Shown here piece after piece: positions 1 through 8,118 of a DNA stretch of 64,000 bases. This stretch comes from CBDFLS01 sp965249185. GTDB lineage: Bacteria; Chloroflexota; Dehalococcoidia; Lucifugimonadales; Australimonadaceae. Numbering within the stretch: the first letter of the stretch is position 1; the number at the start of each line of letters is the position of its first letter. The DNA lies in NCBI GenBank assembly GCA_965249185.1, contig CBDFLS010000001.1, positions 310,001-374,000 on the forward strand, given 5' to 3'. The notes under the pieces were generated by a model, which was given only the letters and a program-made list of their open reading frames with translations, was not told the DNA's origin and ran no database searches. A program made the translations under genes and the position numbers.

Positions 1-500
1 TCCTCGAAAGTGGGGTTGATGACGAATTCGCCGCTCACGAAACCCACCCGGCAAGCGGCCACGGGCCCATTGAACGGTATGTTGGAGATGGAGAGCGCCG
101 CCGATGCGCCAACGATGGAGAGGACATCGGGAGGGTTCACCTGGTCGACGGAAAGGACGGTCGAGATGATCTGAATCTCGTTACGGAACCCCTTGGGAAA
201 CCGGGGCCGCAGGGGGCGGTCGGTAAGACGACAGACCAGGATCCCCTCTTGGCTGGGCCTGCCCTCGCGCCGGAAGAAGCTGCCGGGGATCCTGCCGGCG
301 GCATAGAGCCGCTCTTCATAGTCCACCGTCAGCGGAAGGAAATCGACCCCCTCTCGGACCGACGTCGACATGGTGGCGGTGACCAAGATCACCGTGTCTC
401 CACAGCGGACGACAACGGAGCCGTTGGCCTGTTGGGCCAGCTCTCCCGTTTGGAGGGTAACCTGCTTCCCTCCTACCTCTAATTCGTAGGTGCGTGACAT
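1..500 (-). CDS. pnp: Polynucleotide phosphorylase, N-terminal part (cut by window edge)
   Basis: Encodes the first ~166 residues of PNPase, the phosphorolytic 3'-5' exoribonuclease of the RNA degradosome. The protein starts at an ATG (complement of 498-500) preceded by a GAGGAG-type ribosome-binding site. It reads through the typical first RNase PH domain: a VTLQTGELAQQANGSV-like strand, the GRIPGSFFRREGRPS segment, and LTDRPLRPRFPKGF, which carries the RPLRP phosphate/RNA-binding signature. The C-terminal RNase PH, KH and S1 domains lie outside the window. It follows rpsO on the same strand, the classical rpsO-pnp order, with a terminator hairpin in between. Identification is secure; only the 5' part can be judged. 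Confidence 0.96.
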   Translation of the reverse strand, partial: MSRTYELEVGGKQVTLQTGELAQQANGSVVVRCGDTVILVTATMSTSVREGVDFLPLTVDYEERLYAAGRIPGSFFRREGRPSQEGILVCRLTDRPLRPRFPKGFRNEIQIISTVLSVDQVNPPDVLSIVGASAALSISNIPFNGPVAACRVGFVSGEFVINPTFE

Positions 501-559
501 GAATGGGACTCCTCTTGCTCTTCCCTTAGGCGGGAGGGGCGAACTGCCGTAATAATATC

Positions 560-594
560 AAGAAAAAGAGAGATAGCACCGTCGTGGCGCTATC
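560..594 (-). terminator. Rho-independent terminator between rpsO and pnp
   Basis: Read on the minus strand, a 9-bp stem (GATAGCGCC / GGTGCTATC, one G-U pair) with a 5-nt loop is followed by a T-rich tract (TCTCTCTTTTTC). It lies 10 bases after the rpsO stop and 60 bases before the pnp start. It could separate the two genes or act as a partial terminator / RNase processing site, as in other rpsO-pnp operons. Confidence 0.85.
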
Positions 595-604
595 GTTTGG
601 AATG

Positions 605-871
605 CTATCTCCGAAGTCCAAGCTGGCCTATGATCTCGCGATACCTGCCGACGTCCTGGTCGGCCAAGTATCGGAGCAGGCGCCGCCGCTGTCCCACCAA
701 CTGGAGGAGACCTCTTCGGGAAGCGTGGTCCTTGTTGTGAGCGCGGAGGTGGTCGGTCAGACCCCGGATGCGCTCGGTGAGGATTGCTACCTGAACCTCA
801 GTGGAACCGGTGTCGCTCGTCGTACGCTTGAACCGCTCGATAATGGCCTGTTTCGCTTCGGTGCCGAGCAT
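605..871 (-). CDS. rpsO: 30S ribosomal protein S15
   Basis: 88-residue S15, the primary 16S rRNA-binding protein of the small-subunit platform. It carries the family signature TGSTEVQVAILTERI and the LTDHLRAHNKDHASRRGLL helix that contacts h22. The start MLGTEAKQAII is chosen because its length and N-terminus match the family. A longer in-frame extension exists upstream but would run through the promoter. The ATG is preceded on the minus strand by GGAGTAGAGGCAGG. It is the first gene of an rpsO-pnp unit with its own sigma70-like promoter about 30 bases upstream, giving a leader of only ~22 nt. Confidence 0.97.
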   Translation of the reverse strand: MLGTEAKQAIIERFKRTTSDTGSTEVQVAILTERIRGLTDHLRAHNKDHASRRGLLQLVGQRRRLLRYLADQDVGRYREIIGQLGLRR

Positions 872-899
872 CCTGCCTCTACTCCATTTCTCGCGGGCT

Positions 900-928
900 A
901 TTATACATGGGTGTGCCACGAGAGGCAA
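900..928 (-). promoter_or_regulatory. sigma70-type promoter of rpsO
   Basis: On the minus strand TTGCCT (-35) and a perfect TATAAT (-10), with a TG one base upstream, are separated by exactly 17 bases. Transcription would begin near 893, about 22 nt before the rpsO ATG. Confidence 0.75.
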
Positions 929-1073
929 TCGGCGGCGCCTGCTAGGAGACCGCGCCGCGAGGACTTCGGATATACTCAATTTTCGGGCGGTATCGGGGCC
1001 GGACGGCATTGGAAGCGCGTCCACGAACGGACGTGCTCTTCGCTTTTCTCACCGACGCCGCCAAGGAGCCGCT

Positions 1074-2555
1074 ATGGCCTCGCATTCCTACGCCGGCAAG
1101 GTGAAGGCCCCTGAGTTTCCTCCAGACGCCCAGTGGCTGAACACCCCACGACCGTTGACGCTCCAGGAGCTTCGGGGCAAGGTGGTGCTGCTGGACTTCT
1201 GGACCTACTGCTGCATCAACTGCATGCACATCATCCCTCACCTCCGTCGCCTGGAGCGGGAGTTTCCCGAGGAGCTGGCGGTGGTCGGCGTCCACTCGGC
1301 CAAGTTCGACCAGGAGCGGGCCACCGAGAACATTCGACAGGCGGTCATGCGCTACGGCGTGAGCCACCCGGTGCTCAACGACGCGCGGATGCGCGTGTGG
1401 CAAGAGTACGGGGTGCACGCCTGGCCCACCCTCATGTTCATCGACCCGCTGGGCAAGGTGATCGGGAGGCTGGAGGGGGAGCTGACCTACGAGCACGGCA
1501 TGGAGCTGATCGGCGGCATGGTGCGCGAGTTCCGAGCGGCAGGCACGCTGAAGCCCTTCCCCATGCACACCACTCTGGAGACGGCACCCGCTTCGCTGTT
1601 GAGCTTCCCCGGCAAGGTGCTGGCCGACGCCTCCTCGCGGCGGCTGTTCATCTCCGACTCCGGCCATCACCGCATCCTGATCGCGGACCTGGAGGGCCGC
1701 ATCGCGCAGGTCATCGGCAGCGGCGACCAGGGCCTGGCCGATGGGACCTTGGACGGCGCCCAGTTCAACGCTCCCCAGGGAATGGACCTGGTGGAGAACA
1801 CGCTCTACGTGGCCGATACGGAGAACCACGCCATCCGCCGGGTGCACCTGAGCGCCGGCGTTGTGGAGACGGTTGCCGGCACGGGACGCCAGGGCACGGG
1901 CCAGCGCGATGGGGGACGGGCCACCGGCATGGACCTGCGCTCGCCCTGGGACGTTGCGCACGTAGACGGCACCCTCTACGTCGCAATGGCAGGCACCCAC
2001 CAGCTCTGGGCGCTGGACTTAGCCGGAGACCGCATCGCACCCTGGGCCGGCAGCGGCCGCGAGGATATCGTGGACGGACCGCTCGCGTCGGCGGCGCTGG
2101 CCCAGCCCAGCGGCATCGTCCACGAGGGGGGCGTGCTCTATTTCGCCGACAGCGAGACCAGCTCCATCCGCTCGGCGGAGGTGGCGCCGGATGGCAAGGT
2201 CAGCACCCTGGTCGGCCGCGGTCTCTTCGAGTTCGGCGACCGCGACGGCACCGGCCCGGAGGTCCGCCTCCAGCACCCCCTGGGCCTGGACGCGCGGGAC
2301 GGCACGGTCTATGTGGCCGACACCTACAACCACAAGCTGAAGCGCATCGCCGCCGCATCCAAGGGGGCCGCAACCCTGGCCGGCACGGGCAGCCCCGGCC
2401 TCAAGGACGGCCCAGCGCGCGAGGCGCAGTTCTACGAGCCGGGCGGAGTGAGCCTCCTGGACGGCCGCCTGTACGTCGCTGATACGAACAACCATGCCAT
2501 TCGTGCGTTGGACCTGAACGCGGGAGTCGTCAGCACCCTGCCGGTGGACTTTTAG
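1074..2555 (+). CDS. Thioredoxin-like / NHL-repeat protein (NHLRC2-like)
   Basis: 493 residues. The N-terminal ~150 residues form a thioredoxin/TlpA-like domain with the redox motif CINC in the context FWTYCCINCMHIIPHL. The rest is a beta-propeller of NHL repeats, each with a pattern such as LYVADTENHAIRRV, VYVADTYNHKLKRI or LYVADTNNHAIRAL. This domain order is that of the NHLRC2-type thiol-disulfide family. No signal peptide is seen, so it is probably cytoplasmic. The start at 1074 is preceded by AAGGAG. Longer in-frame starts would overlap the divergent rpsO promoter. It is followed after 21 bases by a small membrane protein. Substrate unknown. Confidence 0.9.
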   Translation: MASHSYAGKVKAPEFPPDAQWLNTPRPLTLQELRGKVVLLDFWTYCCINCMHIIPHLRRLEREFPEELAVVGVHSAKFDQERATENIRQAVMRYGVSHPVLNDARMRVWQEYGVHAWPTLMFIDPLGKVIGRLEGELTYEHGMELIGGMVREFRAAGTLKPFPMHTTLETAPASLLSFPGKVLADASSRRLFISDSGHHRILIADLEGRIAQVIGSGDQGLADGTLDGAQFNAPQGMDLVENTLYVADTENHAIRRVHLSAGVVETVAGTGRQGTGQRDGGRATGMDLRSPWDVAHVDGTLYVAMAGTHQLWALDLAGDRIAPWAGSGREDIVDGPLASAALAQPSGIVHEGGVLYFADSETSSIRSAEVAPDGKVSTLVGRGLFEFGDRDGTGPEVRLQHPLGLDARDGTVYVADTYNHKLKRIAAASKGAATLAGTGSPGLKDGPAREAQFYEPGGVSLLDGRLYVADTNNHAIRALDLNAGVVSTLPVDF

Positions 2556-2576
2556 CGGGAGATTAAAGGGGCGACC

Positions 2577-2864
2577 GTGTCCTGGCACCGGCTTCTGCTG
2601 GCGGCGATCATGGGCCTCCTGGCGGGAGGAGGCGTGCTCGTGGTGCTGGCCGCCAGCCTCCGAGGCGATGGCAAGCATATCGGTCCGGTGGTAGCCGCGC
2701 CCACGGCGGCGCTGGTGGCCGCCGTGCTGGTGGGAGCGGGCGCTAGCTGGCTCATCGCTCCCCGGCACCGGCTGCTGTATATGCTGACGGGGGGCACGGC
2801 CTGTTTCATGGCGGGAGCCACGATACTCGTGCTTCTGGCCATCGTGAGTGTACTATTGCCGTAG
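2577..2864 (+). CDS. Small membrane protein, function unknown
   Basis: 95 residues from a GTG start 21 bases after the NHL gene, probably co-transcribed with it. Three hydrophobic segments are visible: residues ~5-27, ~38-58 (Ala/Val rich) and ~68-93. The short RHR stretch between the last two suggests a cytoplasmic loop. No known family was recognised. The high hydrophobicity and tight spacing support a real gene. The start is uncertain because no strong ribosome-binding site is visible. Confidence 0.65.
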   Translation: MSWHRLLLAAIMGLLAGGGVLVVLAASLRGDGKHIGPVVAAPTAALVAAVLVGAGASWLIAPRHRLLYMLTGGTACFMAGATILVLLAIVSVLLP

Positions 2865-2879
2865 CGACTGCCAGACCCC

Positions 2880-2909
2880 TTGACGACTCGCGACCTTCCC
2901 TCCTACACT
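2880..2909 (+). promoter_or_regulatory. sigma70-type promoter of the tRNA-tuf operon
   Basis: TTGACG (-35) and TACACT (-10) are separated by 18 bases and lie ~55 bases upstream of the first tRNA. No closer candidate exists after the preceding gene, so this is the likely main promoter of the tRNA-tuf-ribosomal protein unit. Confidence 0.7.
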
Positions 2910-2918
2910 GAAACCAGT

Positions 2919-2940
2919 ACGGCCTACGGGCCGTCCTTTT
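2919..2940 (+). terminator. Terminator-like hairpin in the leader of the tRNA-tuf transcript
   Basis: ACGGCC-TACG-GGCCGT, a 6-bp stem with tetraloop, followed by CCTTTT. It begins only a few bases after the predicted transcription start, so it would sit at the 5' end of the nascent transcript. It may act in early attenuation or protect the 5' end. The short T tract makes efficient termination uncertain. Confidence 0.4.
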
Positions 2941-2963
2941 CGTGTACAGGGGGCCGCCCCAAG

Positions 2964-3038
2964 GCCCGAGTGGCGCAACGGCAGCGCAGCCGATTTGTAA
3001 TCGGCAGGTTGAGGGTTCGACTCCCCCCTCGGGCTCCA
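2964..3038 (+). tRNA. tRNA-Thr (anticodon TGT)
   Basis: Cloverleaf folds by hand: acceptor GCCCGAG/CTCGGGC, D stem GCGC/GCGC, anticodon stem GCCGA/TCGGC with loop TTTGTAA (anticodon TGT at 2996-2998, reads ACA), T loop TTCGACT. The discriminator T is followed by an encoded CCA (3036-3038). The T stem GAGGG/CCCCC contains one A-C mismatch. First member of the Thr-Tyr-Thr cluster upstream of tuf. Confidence 0.95.
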
Positions 3039-3084
3039 AGCCGGACCCCCAGGAGCCGGAGTCGCGGGAGCATCGTAAACGGGA

Positions 3085-3113
3085 TTGGCCCGCTGCCACC
3101 GGTATGCTACACT
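3085..3113 (+). promoter_or_regulatory. Possible internal promoter between tRNA-Thr and tRNA-Tyr
   Basis: TTGGCC and TACACT (preceded by TGC, extended -10 style) with a 17-base spacer, 14 bases before tRNA-Tyr. The -35 is weak. It could give tRNA-Tyr/Thr and tuf an extra transcription start. Confidence 0.45.
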
Positions 3114-3127
3114 AGCCAAGGCCCGCT

Positions 3128-3215
3128 GGAGGGGTGGGTGAGTGGCTAAAGCCACCTGACTGTAAATCAGGCGCCCTGACGGGCTTCGTAGGTTCGAATC
3201 CTACCCCCTCCACCA
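3128..3215 (+). tRNA. tRNA-Tyr (anticodon GTA)
   Basis: Class II tRNA of 88 bases with encoded CCA: acceptor GGAGGGG/CCCCTCC, anticodon stem CCTGA/TCAGG with loop CTGTAAA (anticodon GTA), a long variable arm as expected for bacterial tRNA-Tyr, and T stem GTAGG/CCTAC with loop TTCGAAT. Second member of the cluster upstream of tuf. Confidence 0.96.
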
Positions 3216-3251
3216 GCGCATGCTCTCAGAATGCGGGCTCGGGGCGCCCAA

Positions 3252-3328
<77 letters not shown>

Positions 3329-3360
3329 CAAGTTAAGAAACGCACGGAGGTAAGGAGTCG

Positions 3361-4560
<1,200 letters not shown>

Positions 4561-4568
4561 AGGGAACC

Positions 4569-4739
4569 ATGGCCAAGAAACGTGGCGAGGCCCGCGTGCT
4601 GATTAACCTGGCCTGTACCGATTGCCGGGAGCGGACCTACCACACCGAGAAAAACCGCCGCAACGACCCCAACCGGCTGGAGCTGCGGAAGTTCTGTCCG
4701 CGCTGCCGCGGGCACCGTCTCCATCGAGAGGTCCGCTAG
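4569..4739 (+). CDS. rpmG: 50S ribosomal protein L33 (zinc-binding form)
   Basis: 56 residues beginning MAKKRGEARVLINLACTDC. Two Cys pairs (CTDC near residue 16 and CPRC near 43) form the zinc ribbon of the C+ type of L33. The family signature YHTEKNRRNDPNRLELRKFC is intact. It lies between tuf and secE in the conserved order and its stop is 2 bases before the secE GTG. Confidence 0.97.
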   Translation: MAKKRGEARVLINLACTDCRERTYHTEKNRRNDPNRLELRKFCPRCRGHRLHREVR

Positions 4740-4741
4740 CA

Positions 4742-4984
4742 GTGTCCTCGGCATCCCGCAAGAACCCCGTCCGCTCCATGATGGAGGAGTCGTCCCAACG
4801 GCCCAGGCGACGGTTCCAGTTGGTGTCGGAGGTGTTCAGCGAGCTCTCAAAGGTCACCTGGCCCACCCGCCAGGAGGCCACCCGTCTGACGATACTCGTT
4901 ATCGTGGTAGCGGTGACCATGGGCATTATTCTGGGGCTATGGGACTTCGGGTTCAACCAGCTCATGAACCGCTACATCTTCTAG
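4742..4984 (+). CDS. secE: Preprotein translocase subunit SecE
   Basis: 80 residues from a GTG start 2 bases after rpmG, with GAGAGG about 10 bases upstream. SecE clamps SecY in the SecYEG channel. The conserved cytoplasmic amphipathic helix motif ELSKVTWPTRQEA (residues ~33-45) is followed by a single membrane span (~49-68) and a short periplasmic tail. This is the short single-span form typical of non-proteobacterial lineages. An alternative ATG lies within the first dozen residues (RSMMEE), so the exact N-terminus is uncertain. Confidence 0.93.
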   Translation: MSSASRKNPVRSMMEESSQRPRRRFQLVSEVFSELSKVTWPTRQEATRLTILVIVVAVTMGIILGLWDFGFNQLMNRYIF

Positions 4985-5003
4985 CACAACCCGCGAGGCG
5001 CCC

Positions 5004-5570
5004 ATGGCAGAGCAAGCCACCGACCAGCAGATAAGCAGCTTTTACATTATTCACACCTACTCCGGCCAAGAGGACCGGGTGAAGAAGAACCTGGAACAGC
5101 GCATCGAGACCATGGATGTGAAGGACAAGATTTTCCAGGTGGTGGTGCCCACGGAGGAGGAGATCGAGATCAAAGACGGGCGCCGCAGGCCCGTCCAGCG
5201 CAAGGTGTTTCCAGGCTACATCCTGGTGCAGATGGAGATGGATGACGAAAGCTGGCACGTGGTGCGCAACACACCAGGGGTGACTGGCTTCGTCTCCGCC
5301 GAGGACGAGCGCGAGCGGCGGCCCAAGCCAGTCCCGCTGGAGCAGCGGGAGGTGGACCAGATCATGAGCCGCATGATCTCCGGGGTTCCCCGCGTCAGGG
5401 CCGGGCTCAAGGGGGGCCAAACGGTGCGCATCACCACCGGCCCCTTCGCCGATTTCATGGGCGTCGTGGAGCACGTGGACGAAGACAAGGGCAAGGCAAC
5501 GGTGATGGTCTCCTTCTTTGGCAGGGAGACGCCGGTGGAGCTGGACTTCGTCCAGATCGAGAAGTTTTAG
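5004..5570 (+). CDS. nusG: Transcription termination/antitermination factor NusG
   Basis: 188 residues. The NGN domain (~13-115) opens with FYIIHTYSGQEDRVKKNL and contains the RKVFPGYILVQMEMDD core that contacts RNA polymerase. The KOW domain (~133-188) contains GGQTVRITTGPFADFMG. Length and order are normal. It lies between secE and rplK, 19 bases after secE, as in most bacteria. Confidence 0.98.
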   Translation: MAEQATDQQISSFYIIHTYSGQEDRVKKNLEQRIETMDVKDKIFQVVVPTEEEIEIKDGRRRPVQRKVFPGYILVQMEMDDESWHVVRNTPGVTGFVSAEDERERRPKPVPLEQREVDQIMSRMISGVPRVRAGLKGGQTVRITTGPFADFMGVVEHVDEDKGKATVMVSFFGRETPVELDFVQIEKF

Positions 5571-5594
5571 CGGCGGTGTCCGGGAGCCCATAGA

Positions 5595-6023
5595 TTGGCT
5601 AAACGAGTCCGCGCCATTGTAAAGCTGCAGATACACGCCGGTCAGGCAACGCCTGCCCCGCCGGTGGGCCCTGCGCTGGGCCAGCACGGCCTCAACATCA
5701 TGCAGTTCGTCAAAGACTACAACGCCCGGACCGCCAATCAGGTGGGGACTATCATCCCGGTGGAGATCACCATCTTCGAAGACCGCTCCTTTACGTTCAT
5801 CACCAAGACGCCGCCGGCGCCGGAGCTGATCCGCAAGGCCCTCAATATCGAGAAGGGCAGCTCCAAGGCCGCTCGGGAGAAGGTGGGGCAGCTGCCCCGG
5901 TCCACCCTCCGGCAGATCGCTGAGGCCAAGGCCAAGGACCTGAACGCCAGCTCCCCGGAGGCCGCTATGAAAATCATCGAGGGGACCGCCCGCAGCATGG
6001 GCGTGGATATCTCCGAGGACTAG
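5595..6023 (+). CDS. rplK: 50S ribosomal protein L11
   Basis: 142 residues, normal length. The N-terminal domain has the VKLQIHAGQATPAPPVGPALG proline-rich loop that interacts with elongation factors. The C-terminal rRNA-binding domain ends in EGTARSMGVDI. The start is an unusual TTG at 5595, supported by GGGAG at 5583-5586. The MAKRVRAIVKLQI N-terminus matches the family and no ATG is available. The weak start may tune output relative to rplA. Confidence 0.97.
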   Translation: MAKRVRAIVKLQIHAGQATPAPPVGPALGQHGLNIMQFVKDYNARTANQVGTIIPVEITIFEDRSFTFITKTPPAPELIRKALNIEKGSSKAAREKVGQLPRSTLRQIAEAKAKDLNASSPEAAMKIIEGTARSMGVDISED

Positions 6024-6027
6024 CTCC

Positions 6028-6741
6028 ATGCCAAAACACGGCAAGAGGTACCTGGCGGCGACGGCTCTGATTGAAGAGGACCGCGCCTATACGCCCGCCG
6101 AGGCCGTTGAGCTGGTCAAGAAGATTACGGCCCCCGGCTTCGATGAGACGGTGGAGTTGCACTTGCGCACCAGCGCCGACCCCCGGCACGCAGATCAGAT
6201 GATCCGCGGCGTGGTCGGCCTCCCTCACGGGCTGGGGCGTGCAGTGCGCGTGGCCGCTTTTGCCCAGGGGGACGCAGCACGAGCGGCCAAAGAGGCCGGG
6301 GCCGATGTGGTGGGCGACGACGACCTAGTGGAGCGCATCGAGGGCGGCTGGCTGGAGTTCGATGTGGCCGTGGCGACGCCCGATCTCATGGGGAAGATAG
6401 GCAAGCTCGGCCGCATCCTGGGGCGCCGAGGACTCATGCCCAACCCGCGCGCAGGCACCGTGGTCCAGCCCCGGGACATGGCCCGGGCCATCACCGAAGC
6501 GAAGGCCGGACGCGTGGAGTACCGCATGGACCGCACGGCCATCATCCACTGCGCCGCCGGCAAGGTCAGCTTCGACGAGCAGATGCTGGTCGAAAACCTG
6601 GCCGCTCTGATAGACTCTATCAACCGGCAGCGGCCCGCGGCCATCAAGACGTCGTTCATCAAGACGGCCTACCTGACCACCACCATGGGCCCCAGCATCC
6701 ATCTGGACTTGGCCAGCACGCTGGCGCTGCGGGTGGAGTAG
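6028..6741 (+). CDS. rplA: 50S ribosomal protein L1
   Basis: 237 residues, normal length. L1 forms the mobile stalk at the E site and in many bacteria represses the rplKA mRNA. Signature segments are present: RGVVGLPHGLGRAVRVAAFA, the GRILGRRGLMPNPRAGTV motif, and the C-terminal TTMGPSIHLDLA. The start lies 4 bases after the rplK stop, so the two genes are translationally coupled. Confidence 0.98.
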   Translation: MPKHGKRYLAATALIEEDRAYTPAEAVELVKKITAPGFDETVELHLRTSADPRHADQMIRGVVGLPHGLGRAVRVAAFAQGDAARAAKEAGADVVGDDDLVERIEGGWLEFDVAVATPDLMGKIGKLGRILGRRGLMPNPRAGTVVQPRDMARAITEAKAGRVEYRMDRTAIIHCAAGKVSFDEQMLVENLAALIDSINRQRPAAIKTSFIKTAYLTTTMGPSIHLDLASTLALRVE

Positions 6742-6764
6742 CGGACAGCGACAACTGAATAGCT

Positions 6765-6885
6765 CCGGTCACCGTAGACAGCGGGTTCCCGATACCTTCG
6801 GGATTAAACCTCCGGCCCGCCGAGGTATGCTTGCTCTCCCGGCTTGAGGGAACAGCGGCCCGCGTCTACGGAGGCGGGCCTTTTT
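6765..6885 (+). promoter_or_regulatory. L10-type leader with attenuator upstream of rplJL
   Basis: Between rplA and rplJ the RNA can form two competing structures. CCGTAGAC at 6772-6779 is perfectly complementary to GTCTACGG at 6864-6871, which would close a long-range stem. Alternatively GGCCCGC (6857-6863) pairs with GCGGGCC (6874-6880) around that same GTCTACGG, giving a 7-bp G+C hairpin followed by TTTTT (6881-6885), an intrinsic terminator. A leader where L10(L12)4 binding decides between termination and read-through is established for rplJL of Gram-positive and related bacteria (Rfam L10 leader). The assignment here rests on position and this pairing logic. Confidence 0.8.
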
Positions 6886-6970
6886 AGTTGCAGGCGGGCC
6901 TTTAGTTGCCAAAGGCCCTTTAGTTGTAGGAGGCCTCTTTAGCTGTAGGAGGCCCTTTAATTGTAGGAGG
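6873..6970 (+). repeat. Tandem repeat of 18-19 bp between the L10 attenuator and rplJ
   Basis: Five imperfect units end in TTAGTTG, TTAGCTG or TTAATTG: one ending at 6890 (terminator 3' arm plus T tract), then 6891-6908, 6909-6926, 6927-6945 and 6946-6963. A sixth partial unit, TAGGAGG (6964-6970), is the rplJ Shine-Dalgarno sequence. The consensus is roughly (T/C)AGGAGGCC-CTTTAGTTG. The unit therefore copies the 3' half of the terminator hairpin and grades into the ribosome-binding site. Confidence 0.85.
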
Positions 6971-6976
6971 AGTGAA

Positions 6977-7498
6977 GTGCCGACCGAAAAGAAACGAGAG
7001 CAGGTGGCCGAGCTGGCGGAACTGATGCGCCGGTGCACCATCGCCATCTCCACGGACTTCCGCCGCGTGCGGGTAAACGAGATGACGGGCCTCCGCCGCC
7101 ACCTCCACGAACGGTCGCTGACCTACCGTGTGGTGAAGAACCGGCTGGCCGCTCTAGCGGCCAAAGAGGCAGGCCGTGAAGAGCTGGCGCAGCTCCTTCA
7201 GGAGTCCACGGGGCTGGCTCTGGGCTACGGCGACCCGCTGGAGGCGATCAAGGCCTTCGACGAGCATATCCGGGCCGCCCGGCTGCAGTTGGTGGTCCGC
7301 TCAGCGGTGTTGGACGGCCAGCTCCTGAGCGCGGCCCATCTTGCGACGCTGGCAAGCCTCCCATCCAAGGAGGCCCTGCTCGCCAGACTTATGGCGCAGT
7401 TCCAGGCGCCGCTATACCGACTCGTCAATATTCTCAACAGCCCCATTCAGGGGCTCGCCATCCTGCTCCAGCGCAGGGCGGAGCAGCTAGCCTCGTAG
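6977..7498 (+). CDS. rplJ: 50S ribosomal protein L10
   Basis: 173 residues, normal length. L10 anchors L7/L12 dimers to the stalk base and, with L12, regulates its own mRNA. The N-terminus MPTEKKREQVAELAELMRR and the RHLHERSLTYRVVKNRLA segment match the family. The C-terminal helix binding L12 lies around residues 140-173 (LVNILNSPIQGLAILLQRRAE). The GTG start is preceded by the last tandem-repeat unit, TAGGAGG. Expression is likely controlled by the L10-type leader upstream. Confidence 0.97.
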   Translation: MPTEKKREQVAELAELMRRCTIAISTDFRRVRVNEMTGLRRHLHERSLTYRVVKNRLAALAAKEAGREELAQLLQESTGLALGYGDPLEAIKAFDEHIRAARLQLVVRSAVLDGQLLSAAHLATLASLPSKEALLARLMAQFQAPLYRLVNILNSPIQGLAILLQRRAEQLAS

Positions 7499-7555
7499 GC
7501 GCGGGCCTCAAGGCAGAGACCGGAACATCGCACGGAGCAAACAAAGGAGAAACGT

Positions 7556-7936
7556 ATGGATAAGCAAGAGATGCTGGAGGCTATCAAGGGCATGTCGGTG
7601 CTGGACCTCTCCGAGCTGGTGAAGGCGCTGGAAGAGGAGTTCGGCGTCAGCGCCGCGGCGCCGGTGGCAGTGGCAGCGGCGGGTACCGCTGGAGGCGCCG
7701 GCGCGGCCTCGGAGGAGGAGGAGCAGACCGACTTCACGGTAGCGCTTCAGGAGATCGGCGCCAACAAGATCAACGTCATCAAGGCGGTCCGCGAAGTGAC
7801 CACCCTGGGCCTGCGGGAGGCCAAGGACCTGGTGGAATCGGCGCCCGTCGACATCAAGGAGGCGGTCACCAAGGAGGAGGCGGCGAGCGTCAAGGAGAAG
7901 CTGGAGGCCGCCGGCGCCTCCGTCTCGGTCAAGTAG
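7556..7936 (+). CDS. rplL: 50S ribosomal protein L7/L12
   Basis: 126 residues. The N-terminal dimerisation domain (EMLEAIKGMSVLDLSELVKALEEEFGV) is joined by an Ala/Gly hinge (~38-62) to the C-terminal factor-binding domain, which carries the signature KINVIKAVREVTTLGLREAKDLVE. The start is preceded by AAAGGAG. It is the last gene of the operon and is followed by a strong terminator hairpin. Confidence 0.98.
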   Translation: MDKQEMLEAIKGMSVLDLSELVKALEEEFGVSAAAPVAVAAAGTAGGAGAASEEEEQTDFTVALQEIGANKINVIKAVREVTTLGLREAKDLVESAPVDIKEAVTKEEAASVKEKLEAAGASVSVK

Positions 7937-7962
7937 TCCCTCCTCTTCACACCCACACCCCA

Positions 7963-8004
7963 CCCGCGGGAGAACCAGGGCAACGCCTCTGGCTCTCCCG
8001 CGGG
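7963..8004 (+). terminator. Terminator hairpin at the end of the rplJL operon
   Basis: CCCGCGGGAGA pairs with TCTCCCGCGGG, extended by CCAG/CTGG after one mismatch, around a 10-base loop. No long T tract follows (CCACTTAG), so it may act with Rho or as a 3' stability element. Confidence 0.7.
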
Positions 8005-8118
8005 CCACTTAGTCGCCCACGACCAGACCGCCCTTCGCGACCCGACCTACCCACGGCCCCGCATCGGCTATACTGCACGCGCTTATCATCCACCGGATAG
8101 ACCGCCGAGGAAGCGCAC

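Noticed and set aside
942..2000. A 352-codon minus-strand frame opposite the NHL gene
   Set aside because: Shadow reading with His/Val/Gly-rich sequence typical of antisense to high-G+C genes.
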